From an uncultured Butyrivibrio sp. (GTDB lineage: Bacteria > Bacillota > Clostridia > Lachnospirales > Lachnospiraceae): a DNA stretch of 28,837 bases. The position numbers and the translations under genes are program-made. The notes beneath the pieces are model-generated. The model was not told the DNA's origin. It was given only the letters and a program-made list of their open reading frames with translations, and did not search any database. The stretch lies in the NCBI GenBank assembly GCA_910577605.1, contig CAJTON010000020.1, positions 12,765 through 41,601 of the forward strand, given 5' to 3'. Shown in pieces: positions 7,824 through 16,206 of this stretch; the first letter of the stretch is position 1, and the number at the start of each line of letters is the position of its first letter.

Positions 7824-10316
7824 CTACTTAAAAAACTGCGTCAGCTCCGACCTTGAGCTTATGTTCAGCTTGCTGAAAATAACCTTGAGATTGGATTTCA
7901 CCGTGCTCTCGGCGATAAAAAGCATCTCGCCTATCTCCCTGTTTGAATAGCGCTCCGCCGCAAGCCTCGCCACATCTATCTCGCGCGCCGTAAGCCCGAA
8001 ATTGTCCTTGCTGCGCACATTCCTGTTAATAGACTTAAAGCCCTGCTGATACTTTCTTGCCACACTCTTTATTTTTTTGATAAAATCCCTGTACTCCAAG
8101 CCGAACGTTACATCGTCAAGAAGGTCGTCGATGTATGACGAATTCTCGACAAAAGGCATTATAAAGCCGTCGTTCTTTGCGGCATACAAAGCCTCTCCGA
8201 GCATTTTAATCGCCTTCTGCCTGTTCCCAAGCTCTTTGTTGCACATTGCGATAAAGATATATGTATATATTTTGGGCATCGCGCAGGAAAAAAGAGAAGC
8301 CGTATTGAGAAGCTGCCCGCTTATCCCCAGAAATTTCTGATATTCTTTATTAATATACAAATACTTGGAATAAATTATATTAGCGTATCCTAATGTAATA
8401 AGATTCACCCGGTTCTGTATCGCGATACTGTCCGTAAGCCACTCCGCTATCTTGCCCGCCTCGTCGGAAAGCGCGTACATGAATGACTCGCTCATATCGA
8501 CCATATTCACATACTCGTTGTCAAGCACGCCGCTGCTGTATTTCACCTTTTTGCGCAGGGAATCTATATTTTCTATGTATCCGTCGCAGTCCCCGTCAAA
8601 AACGCTGCTCCTCGTAAGCAGAAGAAGCGCCCCTATGGTTATGCAGGTCTGCTCCTTTGAGTCTGACATATAAAGCGCCTTATGGCAGAGTATTCTGCTA
8701 CCCTCAAAATCTCCGCGGTTGTACAGCACCTCCGCCCTGAAAAGAGCCTCCGCGCCCTTGCCGTGTCCCCCGGAAAGCTTATAGTAATCCGTCATCATGC
8801 CGTCGATATAATCCACCTCTTCGTCCGGACTTTTATCCTCCCTGTGAAAAATATGCAGCATCGAGGGACAGCCGAAGGTAAACGGCACCTTTGCCGCAAG
8901 CGCAACCGTGCAGGTCCCCGCGTACTCAAGCGCCTTTCTGTAAAATCCGTGCATCATAAGAATATTGCTGTATTCCGTATATCCACGCACATAATAAAAC
9001 GTGCAGAGAAGATTTCTCCTCTGACGCTGTGTAAGCCCCTGCCTGCTCTCGATGGAATAAAGCGTGGACATAAGATTTTCGGAAAGATATTCCCGCTCAT
9101 TGTACATAAAAAGCACAAGACACATGATAGCCGAGAAATATCCGTAATTATCCTTTACGGAATCGGGACAGTCGCGTACAAGCGCGATAAAAAAGTCCTT
9201 GTTTTCGTCGTTTATATAAGGATAAAACTCATCAAACGAAGGCAGCGAGCCGTATATAAGCTCCCACGCCTTAGCGGCGTAGTAATGCTTATAAGCCGTA
9301 AAAATATTGCCCCTCATTTCATATATTTTTCCCGCCTTGATTATCATTCCGCTTTTTTCGTCGGCGCGAAGCAGCGAAAACTCCTTCTGGAGATAATCTA
9401 TAAAAACATTATGTATGAAATAACTGCGCTTTGATTTGTCAAAGCGTATGAAATCAAGACTTCCGAGAATACTTTCTATGCGTTCCGCGCTCATGCCCTC
9501 CGGAGCCGCCGCCATTGCCTCGCGGAGCGTAAAGCTCTTTATCCTTGAAAGCGTTATAAAAAAATATTTAAGCTCTTCGTTGAGCTTGCCCCATACGGTC
9601 TTTTCCACCATGGCGTCGATAGACGCGTTATTGTCAAAGCTTCCGTTTTCGGCGTAATTTATCATCTGCAGATAGATTGCGGAAAGCCACCCCTCCGAAT
9701 ACTCGTGAAGCTTCACGGCGTTTTCGTGGGAAAGCTTTATGCCGTGCTGTTTAAAATATTCAACGATATCCTTTACTGAAAGCTGCATATCCTCCTTGCT
9801 TATGTAAAGTATCTTATCAGGCTCCGATATTTCATTCACATCCGTATTTCTGTATTCCTGAGTCGTAAAAACAAAATGAAGATTTTCGGGAAGGACATCC
9901 GCGGTAGTGTCGGCAAACACCTCAAAAAATCCGCCGGGAATAAGATGGCAGTTTCCCACTACGACAAAGGTAGGATAAGAAACCTCCGTCTTTTTAAGAA
10001 TACTCCTCAGCTCCGCCAGATTTTTCTCGCTCTGAGGGAAGCCGAGCTTGCGAAGGCTGTTTCCGGATTCCCCGTCAATCTCTTCAAACGTCTCGCAGAA
10101 ATCCGACCAGAATATTTCCCTCATGCCGTTCGAAACGTTTATCCAGTAAAATTTATCGTTACATTCGTGAGAGTATTCCTTTATCGCGTCGGTCTTTCCG
10201 AAGCCTGCCGGCGCGTTCACTACCGTGATCCCGAAATCCCTCATGCTCTTTAATTTTTTATAAAGTCTGTCCGTGATATAAGCAATGCCCGCGTTGTTTT
10301 TGCCAACTTTATTCAC
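7824..10316 (-). CDS. Large LuxR/MalT-type ATP-dependent transcriptional regulator
   Basis: 830-residue regulator of the MalT/LAL type. An N-terminal ATPase has Walker A APAGFGKT at 35-42 and a following TFVVVGNCHLI segment that fits Walker B with an altered acidic residue. A long helical middle of the tetratricopeptide type follows (about 330-740). The C-terminal LuxR helix-turn-helix (about 767-830) contains the typical LTAREIDVARLAA and NREIGEMLFIAESTVKSNL segments. Such proteins bind an inducer and ATP, oligomerise and activate promoters. It lies directly upstream of fucI in the same orientation, so it is probably the fucose-operon activator; this is inference from position. The start is GTG with GGAGG 6 bases upstream. 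No convincing promoter is visible in the 53-bp gap after gpsA, so read-through from der is possible. Confidence 0.9.
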   Translation of the reverse strand: MNKVGKNNAGIAYITDRLYKKLKSMRDFGITVVNAPAGFGKTDAIKEYSHECNDKFYWINVSNGMREIFWSDFCETFEEIDGESGNSLRKLGFPQSEKNLAELRSILKKTEVSYPTFVVVGNCHLIPGGFFEVFADTTADVLPENLHFVFTTQEYRNTDVNEISEPDKILYISKEDMQLSVKDIVEYFKQHGIKLSHENAVKLHEYSEGWLSAIYLQMINYAENGSFDNNASIDAMVEKTVWGKLNEELKYFFITLSRIKSFTLREAMAAAPEGMSAERIESILGSLDFIRFDKSKRSYFIHNVFIDYLQKEFSLLRADEKSGMIIKAGKIYEMRGNIFTAYKHYYAAKAWELIYGSLPSFDEFYPYINDENKDFFIALVRDCPDSVKDNYGYFSAIMCLVLFMYNEREYLSENLMSTLYSIESRQGLTQRQRRNLLCTFYYVRGYTEYSNILMMHGFYRKALEYAGTCTVALAAKVPFTFGCPSMLHIFHREDKSPDEEVDYIDGMMTDYYKLSGGHGKGAEALFRAEVLYNRGDFEGSRILCHKALYMSDSKEQTCITIGALLLLTRSSVFDGDCDGYIENIDSLRKKVKYSSGVLDNEYVNMVDMSESFMYALSDEAGKIAEWLTDSIAIQNRVNLITLGYANIIYSKYLYINKEYQKFLGISGQLLNTASLFSCAMPKIYTYIFIAMCNKELGNRQKAIKMLGEALYAAKNDGFIMPFVENSSYIDDLLDDVTFGLEYRDFIKKIKSVARKYQQGFKSINRNVRSKDNFGLTAREIDVARLAAERYSNREIGEMLFIAESTVKSNLKVIFSKLNISSRSELTQFFK

Positions 10317-10369
10317 AGTCTTCCTCCGTTTAAGTCCGCTTGTAACCTTTATTCAAAAGCTCATATCAG

Positions 10370-11372
10370 TTAATCCCAAGGCAGATCAGGATTCTCTATC
10401 TTTTTGTCGCGCTGCATAAGCTCCATGACCTCGTCTCTTGCGCTGCCGTTTTCAAAAAGCACCCTGTTGACGCTCTCCACAAGCGGAAGCTCGACCCCGT
10501 ATCGGTGAGCAAGTCCGAGCGCCGCCTTTGCCGAATACACGCCCTCGACGACCGTATTGACCTCGTCCATCGCCTCCTGCATCGTTTTTCCCTGTCCGAT
10601 AAGGATCCCCGCCCTGCGGTTGCGGCTGTGCATACTCGCGCAGGTAACGATGAGGTCGCCTATTCCCGACAGCCCGTAGAAGGTCTGCATTTTGCCTCCC
10701 ATTGCCACTCCGAGCCTCGTTATCTCATGTATGCCTCTCGTTATAAGAGCCGCCTTCGTATTGTCCCCGTATCCTAGACCGTCCGCAACGCCCGCGGCGA
10801 GCGCGATAACGTTCTTTAACGAGCCGCCTAACTCTATTCCGATAACGTCAGGGCTTATATATACCCTGAAAACATCGCTCATAAATATATTCTGCAAATA
10901 TTCCGCGTACTCTCTTGTGTGGGCGCCTATAACGCAGGTGGTCGGTATGCCCCGGCTGACCTCCTCTGCATGGCTGGGACCCGAAAGTACGGCGACGCCC
11001 GCGCCGGGAATCTCGTCCTTTATTACAGCCGTCATCGTCATAAGCGTATTTTCTTCTATTCCCTTCGCCACATTGACGATATTCAGCCCGTCTATCTCCT
11101 ACTTCCTTAGCCGTTTTCCGTATATGCTGGGAAGCGACCGCAAAAACAAGTACGTCCGACTCGGAAACGACCTTTCTGAGGTCTTCGGAAAGCTGTATCT
11201 CCTTGGGGATGGGGACTCCCGGAAGAGACCTTTTATTCTCGCCGTCCCGTCTTATCCCGTCAAGCTCCTCCTTTATTTTCGACCATACGGTGACCTTGCT
11301 GCCGTTGCCGTTCAGCAGGATCGCAAGACCCAAACCCCATCCGCCTGCTCCGATAACTCCAATTTTACTCAT
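10370..11372 (-). pseudogene. gpsA: NAD(P)H-dependent glycerol-3-phosphate dehydrogenase, frameshifted in this sequence
   Basis: GpsA reduces dihydroxyacetone phosphate to glycerol-3-phosphate for phospholipids. Two reading frames together make one GpsA. The first (from 11372) has the Rossmann motif GAGGWGLGLAILL at 8-20 and runs to SQHIRKTAKEV. The second resumes at EIDGLNIVNVAKGIE and continues through LSGPSHAEEVSRG, the ELGGSLKNVIALAAG active-lysine segment and GLSGIGDLIVTC to the end. The break is at about 11093-11105, where the minus strand reads GTAGGAGATAGAC; removing one G restores the frame, though a few residues may also be missing. Both halves are otherwise intact and the enzyme is usually essential, so a sequencing or assembly error is as likely as a true mutation. 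Its start overlaps plsY by 8 bp. Confidence 0.9.
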
Positions 11373-12033
11373 CTTTTTTCTCCTTTTCGGATTTTTTGAA
11401 AGAAAGGCTGTTCTCCGTACCGTTCCACAGTCTGACTATATTTGCGTGGTGCCGCGAAAAACCAAGCACCACAAAAGCGAACATCACCGCCGTAGCCTCC
11501 GTCACCGCAGCGCTGCCCGAAAGCCCGCTTATCAGCCCGTAATGTCCCAGAAGCGCGAACGCCGCAAACTCTACAAGCAGCATTACGAGCGAACCGGCGG
11601 ACACATATTTTGTCACCGTCACCGTGGCCGCGAAAGCGATAAGCCCTACGACGCACATCTGCCAGTTAAGCAGCGAAAGAATAACTCCCGCTGTCGCCGC
11701 TATTCCCTTGCCGCCCTTGAATTTAAGATACGCCGGGAAATTATGTCCCAGCACTACGCCCACGCCGGAATACAGTATCAGCATCGTGACGCTGTCCGCG
11801 TGCGAATCCTTATATATAAGCCTTACGACAAGTGACGCGAGCAGCGCCTTCGCCAGGTCCCCGAGAAACGTGATCAGTCCCGCCTTTTTGCCCAATGTGC
11901 GCAGAGCGTTCGTCGTACCCGCGTTGCCGCTTCCGTAATTTCTTATGTCAATATGATGGATCTTGCCGTAAATAAACGCCGTCTGAAACATTCCGAAAAC
12001 ATATCCGATGGCAAGGCATATCAATCGTTCCAT
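11365..12033 (-). CDS. plsY: Acyl-phosphate:glycerol-3-phosphate acyltransferase
   Basis: Integral membrane enzyme that makes lysophosphatidic acid from acyl phosphate and glycerol-3-phosphate, the first acylation step of phospholipid synthesis. The 222-residue protein has the family's multi-helix hydrophobic pattern. It also has the conserved loop RNYGSGNAGTTNALR (31-45), the HNFPAYLKFKGGKG segment and a Lys-rich cytoplasmic tail. It lies 6 bp after der and overlaps gpsA by 8 bp, so translation of the two lipid genes is probably coupled. GpsA supplies its substrate. The der-plsY-gpsA order is widely conserved in Clostridia. Confidence 0.96.
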   Translation of the reverse strand: MERLICLAIGYVFGMFQTAFIYGKIHHIDIRNYGSGNAGTTNALRTLGKKAGLITFLGDLAKALLASLVVRLIYKDSHADSVTMLILYSGVGVVLGHNFPAYLKFKGGKGIAATAGVILSLLNWQMCVVGLIAFAATVTVTKYVSAGSLVMLLVEFAAFALLGHYGLISGLSGSAAVTEATAVMFAFVVLGFSRHHANIVRLWNGTENSLSFKKSEKEKKDE

Positions 12034-12039
12034 TAGCGT

Positions 12040-13368
12040 CTACTTCTCCTTTTCACTGCGTTCGCGTATCAGGAATTTCAGCGAAGTTCCCCTGAACCCG
12101 AAAGCCTCGCGTATCTTGTTCTCAATATATCTGGTATATGAGAAATGCATCAGCTCCTTGTTGTTTACAAAAACGACAAATGTCGGAGGCTTCACTGATA
12201 CCTGCGTCATGTAGAATATCTTGAGCCTCCTGCCCTTGTCCGACGGCGGCTGCTGAAGCGCCACCGCCTCGCTCAGTATCTCGTTGAGCACTCCGGTCTG
12301 CACTCTCATGTTCTGGTTCTCGACCACCAAGTCTATCATGTCGTAAAGCTTAACGAGCCTTTGTCCCGTTTCTGCCGAAACAAACATTATCTCCGCGTAC
12401 GGGATAAAAGAAAGTATGTCCTTTATCCGCTTCGTATGCTCATAAACGGTCTTGTCGTTTTTCTCTATGGCGTCCCATTTGTTCACCACGATTATTATGC
12501 CCTTGCCGCGCTCATGCGCTATTCCGGCAATTTTGGCATCCTGCTCTGTAACGCCCTCCGTAGCGTCTATCACGACCAGCACCACGTCCGCGCGTTCGAC
12601 GGCGGTCACCGCCCTGATTATGCTGTACCGCTCAAGCTCCTCTTTTATCTTGTTCTTACGCCTGAGTCCCGCCGTGTCTATAAAAACATATTCCCTTCCG
12701 CCGTATTTTACGACGGTATCTATCGCGTCCCTCGTGGTCCCGGCAATATCGGACACGATAACGCGGTTCTCGCCGCTTAATTTATTAATTATGGAGGATT
12801 TACCGACATTGGGCTTGCCGATTATCGCCACGCGCGGTCTTTCGTCCTCCAGATCTCCCTCGTCTTCCCTGTCAAAATGCTTCACGACCTCGTCAAGCAT
12901 ATCGCCGAGTCCGAGCTTGCCGACAGAAGAAACCGGATAGGGCTCTCCGATGCCGAGATTGTAAAACTCATACACGTCCGGCATCATTTTCTCGAAATTA
13001 TCCACCTTGTTCACTACAAGCACCACGGGCTTGCCCGAGCGTCTGAGCATATCGGCAACCTTTGAATCGGAATCCACCAGTCCCTGCCTTACGTCCGTCA
13101 TAAACATGATAACGTCGGCGGTAGCTATCGCCACCTCCGCCTGCGCCCTCATCTGCGACAGTATTATGTCCTTTGAATCGGGTTCTATTCCGCCCGTGTC
13201 TATAAGAGTAAAATTATAATCAAGCCATGTCACGTCCGCGTATATCCTGTCCCTCGTCACGCCGGGGGTATCCTTGACTATGGATATTTTTTCTCCCGCA
13301 ATGGCGTTAAAAAGCGTGGATTTCCCGACATTGGGGCGTCCGACTATGGCTACAACCGGTCTGCTCAT
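12040..13368 (-). CDS. der: Ribosome biogenesis GTPase Der (EngA)
   Basis: Double-domain GTPase required for 50S ribosomal subunit assembly. The 442 residues contain two complete G domains: GRPNVGKST at 10-18 with DTGG at 57-60 and NKVD at 120-123, then GKPNVGKSS at 184-192 with DTAG and NKWD later. A C-terminal KH-like domain follows, ending in a basic and acidic tail. The length fits the family. It is the first gene of the minus-strand run der-plsY-gpsA and is divergent from prs with its own promoter. The ribosome binding site (AAAAAGG) is 12 bases from the ATG, longer than usual. Confidence 0.98.
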   Translation of the reverse strand: MSRPVVAIVGRPNVGKSTLFNAIAGEKISIVKDTPGVTRDRIYADVTWLDYNFTLIDTGGIEPDSKDIILSQMRAQAEVAIATADVIMFMTDVRQGLVDSDSKVADMLRRSGKPVVLVVNKVDNFEKMMPDVYEFYNLGIGEPYPVSSVGKLGLGDMLDEVVKHFDREDEGDLEDERPRVAIIGKPNVGKSSIINKLSGENRVIVSDIAGTTRDAIDTVVKYGGREYVFIDTAGLRRKNKIKEELERYSIIRAVTAVERADVVLVVIDATEGVTEQDAKIAGIAHERGKGIIIVVNKWDAIEKNDKTVYEHTKRIKDILSFIPYAEIMFVSAETGQRLVKLYDMIDLVVENQNMRVQTGVLNEILSEAVALQQPPSDKGRRLKIFYMTQVSVKPPTFVVFVNNKELMHFSYTRYIENKIREAFGFRGTSLKFLIRERSEKEK

Positions 13369-13410
13369 AATATCAATATACCTTTTTCCTTTTCAATATA
13401 CTTAACTATC

Positions 13411-13439
13411 ATAATATCAATATTTTCCTTCTTTGTAAA
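13411..13439 (-). promoter_or_regulatory. Sigma-A-type promoter for der
   Basis: Minus-strand -35 TTTACA (13434-13439) and -10 TATTAT (13411-13416) are 17 bp apart. The -10 is part of a 14-bp sequence (13409-13422) that recurs exactly at 13365-13378 across the der start codon. The promoter is back-to-back with that of prs, with 7 bp between the two -35 elements. Confidence 0.7.
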
Positions 13440-13446
13440 GATTCTC

Positions 13447-13475
13447 TTGACTATGTTTTTTTTGACATTTATACT
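13447..13475 (+). promoter_or_regulatory. Sigma-A-type promoter for prs
   Basis: -35 TTGACT (13447-13452) and -10 TATACT (13470-13475) with a 17-bp spacer that contains a run of eight T. The transcript would start near 13482 and give a leader of about 85 nt before the prs ATG at 13567. Confidence 0.75.
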
Positions 13476-13528
13476 TTATCTGTGCAGGCAGATCATATTG
13501 CTTTGCCGCCCCTTCGGGCATATCACTA

Positions 13529-13544
13529 TGCGCGCAACCGCGCA
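13529..13544 (+). promoter_or_regulatory. Hairpin in the prs leader
   Basis: TGCGCG and CGCGCA form a perfect 6-bp GC-rich stem with a CAAC tetraloop, 8 bases before the CGAGG ribosome binding site. No T run follows, so it is not a terminator. It might stabilise the leader or influence translation; no known riboswitch class is recognised. Confidence 0.4.
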
Positions 13545-13566
13545 GAAAATACGAGGATTATATACG

Positions 13567-14763
13567 ATGTCAGAAGATATTTTCAAAAATACGATTCCCG
13601 TCGCTCCGTTAAAGCTAGCCGTTATGCCTAACTGCGCGCATCTCGGCGATTCGGTAGACCGGTATATTTCAAATCTGCGTAACGAACGCACCCATAACCA
13701 TGAATCGAATCTTGCCTTAAAGGGCTACTATGAGGATTCGTACAGGGTAGAGGTCTCCTGCCCGCGTTTCGGCTCCGGCGAAGCAAAGGGAGTTATAGGC
13801 TCCACTGTGCGCGGCTCGGATTTCTTTATAATGACAGACGTGATGAACCATTCGCTCACCTACACGGTCACGGGACACACCAACCATATGTCGCCCGACG
13901 ACCATTTCCAGGACCTCAAAAGGATCATTTCGGCAGCCGCCTGCTCCGCGAAGCGGATCACTGTCATAATGCCGTTTTTATATGAAAGCAGACAGCATAA
14001 GCGCAACAAGCTTGAGTCGCTCGACAGTTCGATTGCGCTCAACGAGCTTATACAGTACGGCGTAAGCAACATAATAACCTTTGACGCGCATGACCCCAGA
14101 ATAGACAATTCCATTCCTTTGAACGGATTTGACAATTTTCTGCCGCCATATCAGTTTATAAGAGCGCTTCTCTCCCACAACAAGGACATAGTTATAGACA
14201 AGGACCACCTCATGGTCATATCGCCCGACGAGGGAGCCATGCCACGCGCGGTCTATTTCGCGGGAGTATTGGGCGTTGACATGGGTATGTTCTACAAGCG
14301 CCGCGATTATTCTCAGGTAATAGACGGACGCAATCCCATCGTAGCCCATGAATTTCTGGGCGACAACGTAGCGGGCAAGGACGTGATAATCATAGACGAT
14401 ATGATCTCTTCGGGAGAAAGCATGCTCGACACCGCGAGAGAGCTTAAGGAACGCAAAGCGAACCGCGTATTCATCTGCACGACCTTCGGTCTTTTCACCG
14501 ACGGACTGGACAAGTTTGACAAATACTATGACATGGGCTGCTTCAACGGCGTGGTCACAACCAATCTTACCTACCGCGCGCCCGAACTCCTTGAGAAACC
14601 CTATTACTATGAAGCGGACATGAGCGCGTTTCTCGGCACTATAATAGACTACCTTAATCACGACATTTCAATCGGCGGCATCATGGACCCGACCGAAAAA
14701 ATACAGTTCCTGCTCGACGAATACAACAAAAAGCAGGAAAAGGAATTTAAGTCCTTGTCTTAA
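13567..14763 (+). CDS. prs: Ribose-phosphate pyrophosphokinase (PRPP synthetase), long clostridial type
   Basis: Makes phosphoribosyl pyrophosphate from ribose-5-phosphate and ATP for nucleotide, histidine and NAD synthesis. The 398-residue protein contains the family core with ATP-site segment YESRQHKRN near 139-147, the FDAHDPRIDN segment at 172-181, and the PRPP loop VIIIDDMISSGES at 273-285. That loop is a variant of the usual VDDMIDTGGT, and the chain is about 80 residues longer than classic Prs (about 315). Both features occur in a clostridial subgroup. I chose ATG 13567 because CGAGG lies 10 bases upstream and the preceding bases hold the promoter and leader; an in-frame ATG at 13528 is possible. 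Its stop overlaps that of convergent pgeF. Confidence 0.92.
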   Translation: MSEDIFKNTIPVAPLKLAVMPNCAHLGDSVDRYISNLRNERTHNHESNLALKGYYEDSYRVEVSCPRFGSGEAKGVIGSTVRGSDFFIMTDVMNHSLTYTVTGHTNHMSPDDHFQDLKRIISAAACSAKRITVIMPFLYESRQHKRNKLESLDSSIALNELIQYGVSNIITFDAHDPRIDNSIPLNGFDNFLPPYQFIRALLSHNKDIVIDKDHLMVISPDEGAMPRAVYFAGVLGVDMGMFYKRRDYSQVIDGRNPIVAHEFLGDNVAGKDVIIIDDMISSGESMLDTARELKERKANRVFICTTFGLFTDGLDKFDKYYDMGCFNGVVTTNLTYRAPELLEKPYYYEADMSAFLGTIIDYLNHDISIGGIMDPTEKIQFLLDEYNKKQEKEFKSLS

Positions 14764-15614
14764 TCCGCGATCTGCAAAAAACCGCACATGCCTCCCCTCT
14801 GACCTTTGCTCGCCCTGTGTGAAAAAAGCAAAGAGGGGTTGCAGCAGGTGCATATATCCGTCATTCCTATATTCTTCTCCAAAATTCCAGCGTTAATAAG
14901 ATTTATTTTGTTTGCCGTATGCAGATCCAAAAGAAATTTGCCCTTATACGGCTCTATGGGGATGAGTACGCCCCGTAAAAACACGTCCTCGCCGTACTTT
15001 TTTGCAAACTGTCCGGCTACGTCCTCTCCTACCTCATAGCAGCTGCGGCATATGGACGGTCCGATAAACGCCCTGATATTTTCCGGCTTTGAGCCGTACA
15101 ATTCCAAGAGCCTGTTCACCGCCGCCTGCGCAATATTGTTCACGGTCCCGCGCCATCCCGAATGCGCAAGACCTATCGCCTTTTTCACAGGGTCCGCAAG
15201 AAATACGGGAACGCAGTCCGCATACGTCGTCACGAGCGCGATTCCCGGCACATCCGTAACAAGACCGTCTACTCCGTCAAAATCGCGGGGACGCACGACT
15301 CCCATTCCCCTATGCGCGTCCGTCGCCTCCATAACGTTCGCCGTATGAGTCTGCATCGCGTACACCATATCCTCCGGCGCGATCTTCAGAGCGCCGCCTA
15401 TCAGACTGAAATTGCGCCGCACCGCCTCCGCGTCGTCTCCCCTCGTATAGCAAAGATTCATAGATCCGTAAATGCCGTGACTTACGCCTCCTAACCTCGT
15501 CGAAAAACCGTGTCTCACGAAATCCAGTCCGTCAAAGCTTTTAAATGTTATGTAAGGCACTCTGCCGTAATGGAACACGGTGGAGCCGCTTGCGCTAAAA
15601 TACTTTATTTCCAT
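14760..15614 (-). CDS. pgeF: Multicopper-oxidase-like laccase-domain protein, PgeF/YfiH family
   Basis: 284-residue member of the YfiH/PgeF (YlmD) family. These proteins act as purine nucleoside phosphorylase/adenosine deaminase-like enzymes and, in E. coli, prevent misincorporation of L-Ser into peptidoglycan. The zinc-site residues are present: His90 (MQTH), Cys134 (YADCVPV) and His151 (AHSGWRG). The C-terminus has the typical CTCCNP and FSHRASKGQRG segments. It is the last gene of the long minus-strand run, 31 bp after the ydeI-like gene. Its stop codon overlaps the prs stop (shared TTAA), so no terminator fits between the two convergent genes. Confidence 0.92.
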   Translation of the reverse strand: MEIKYFSASGSTVFHYGRVPYITFKSFDGLDFVRHGFSTRLGGVSHGIYGSMNLCYTRGDDAEAVRRNFSLIGGALKIAPEDMVYAMQTHTANVMEATDAHRGMGVVRPRDFDGVDGLVTDVPGIALVTTYADCVPVFLADPVKKAIGLAHSGWRGTVNNIAQAAVNRLLELYGSKPENIRAFIGPSICRSCYEVGEDVAGQFAKKYGEDVFLRGVLIPIEPYKGKFLLDLHTANKINLINAGILEKNIGMTDICTCCNPSLLFSHRASKGQRGGMCGFLQIAD

Positions 15615-15645
15615 ATTGCTTCCCCATTATTTTTTGCATACCCCG

Positions 15646-16206
15646 TTACATCGGTTTAAGATTCTTATTGAGCCTGTCAACCATCCACGCGATCCGTTTT
15701 TCCCGTCCGGCGTCTGTTTTTGCGTCAAGATACGCTTTCGTGTAGGTTTTCTTCACAGATAAGGACATGGCGCCAAAATTAGTAAAGGCAGGCTCGTATC
15801 CTTCCAGAATTTCAGAAAGCATGGCTATCTGCTCCTCCGTGACCGCCGCGGGCTTTTGAGCGTTCCACTGCCCGTTTTTCTTGGCTTCCTCTATCTTCTT
15901 TCTGCCGAAATCAGTCATAAGACCGCGCTTTTCAAGGCTTTCCGCCAGCGCCTTATTTTTCTCCGACCATTTGCTCTTCTCCCTGCGCATGGAAAAATAT
16001 TTTTTGTATGTTTTATCGTCTATGCTCTGCATCTGACCGTCGATCCAGCCGAAGCAAAGAGCCTCCTCAAGCGCTTCTGCCGCCTTTATCGTTTTCGGTC
16101 CGCCCGCTTTGCCGAACAAAAGCCAGACTCCTTCGTCCGACAGACAGTGCCCGTTAAGCCATTCCCTGAACTGCTCTCTGTCGGCGAATTCCATTATATC
16201 ACTCAT
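15646..16206 (-). CDS. YdeI/OmpD-associated-family protein
   Basis: 186 residues matching the YdeI/OmpD-associated family, with the typical N-terminal EFADREQFREWL and WLLFGKAGG segments, the conserved EALCFGWIDGQ motif near 49-59, and YFSMRREKSKWSEKN. The family is annotated as bacteriocin-protection or OmpD-associated from limited work in Gram-negatives; the molecular role is unclear and those names should not be taken literally here. The ATG overlaps the stop of the upstream membrane protein by 8 bp, with AAGGAG 8 bases upstream, so translation is probably coupled. No signal peptide or membrane segment is seen. Confidence 0.85.
   Translation of the reverse strand: MSDIMEFADREQFREWLNGHCLSDEGVWLLFGKAGGPKTIKAAEALEEALCFGWIDGQMQSIDDKTYKKYFSMRREKSKWSEKNKALAESLEKRGLMTDFGRKKIEEAKKNGQWNAQKPAAVTEEQIAMLSEILEGYEPAFTNFGAMSLSVKKTYTKAYLDAKTDAGREKRIAWMVDRLNKNLKPM

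Noticed and set aside
6870..7856. 328-residue open frame on the plus strand opposite fucI
   Set aside because: It lies antisense to fucI, whose frame carries clear family motifs. Long antisense frames are common in GC-balanced genes with strong codon bias, and this one has no ribosome binding site or recognisable domain.
13447..13566. N-terminal extension of prs from TTG at 13447
   Set aside because: The codons overlap the -35 and -10 of the promoter and the leader, and no ribosome binding site precedes the TTG. ATG 13567 has a usable site.
13978..14661. 227-residue minus-strand frame inside prs
   Set aside because: The plus-strand frame is clearly PRPP synthetase; the minus frame has no family resemblance.
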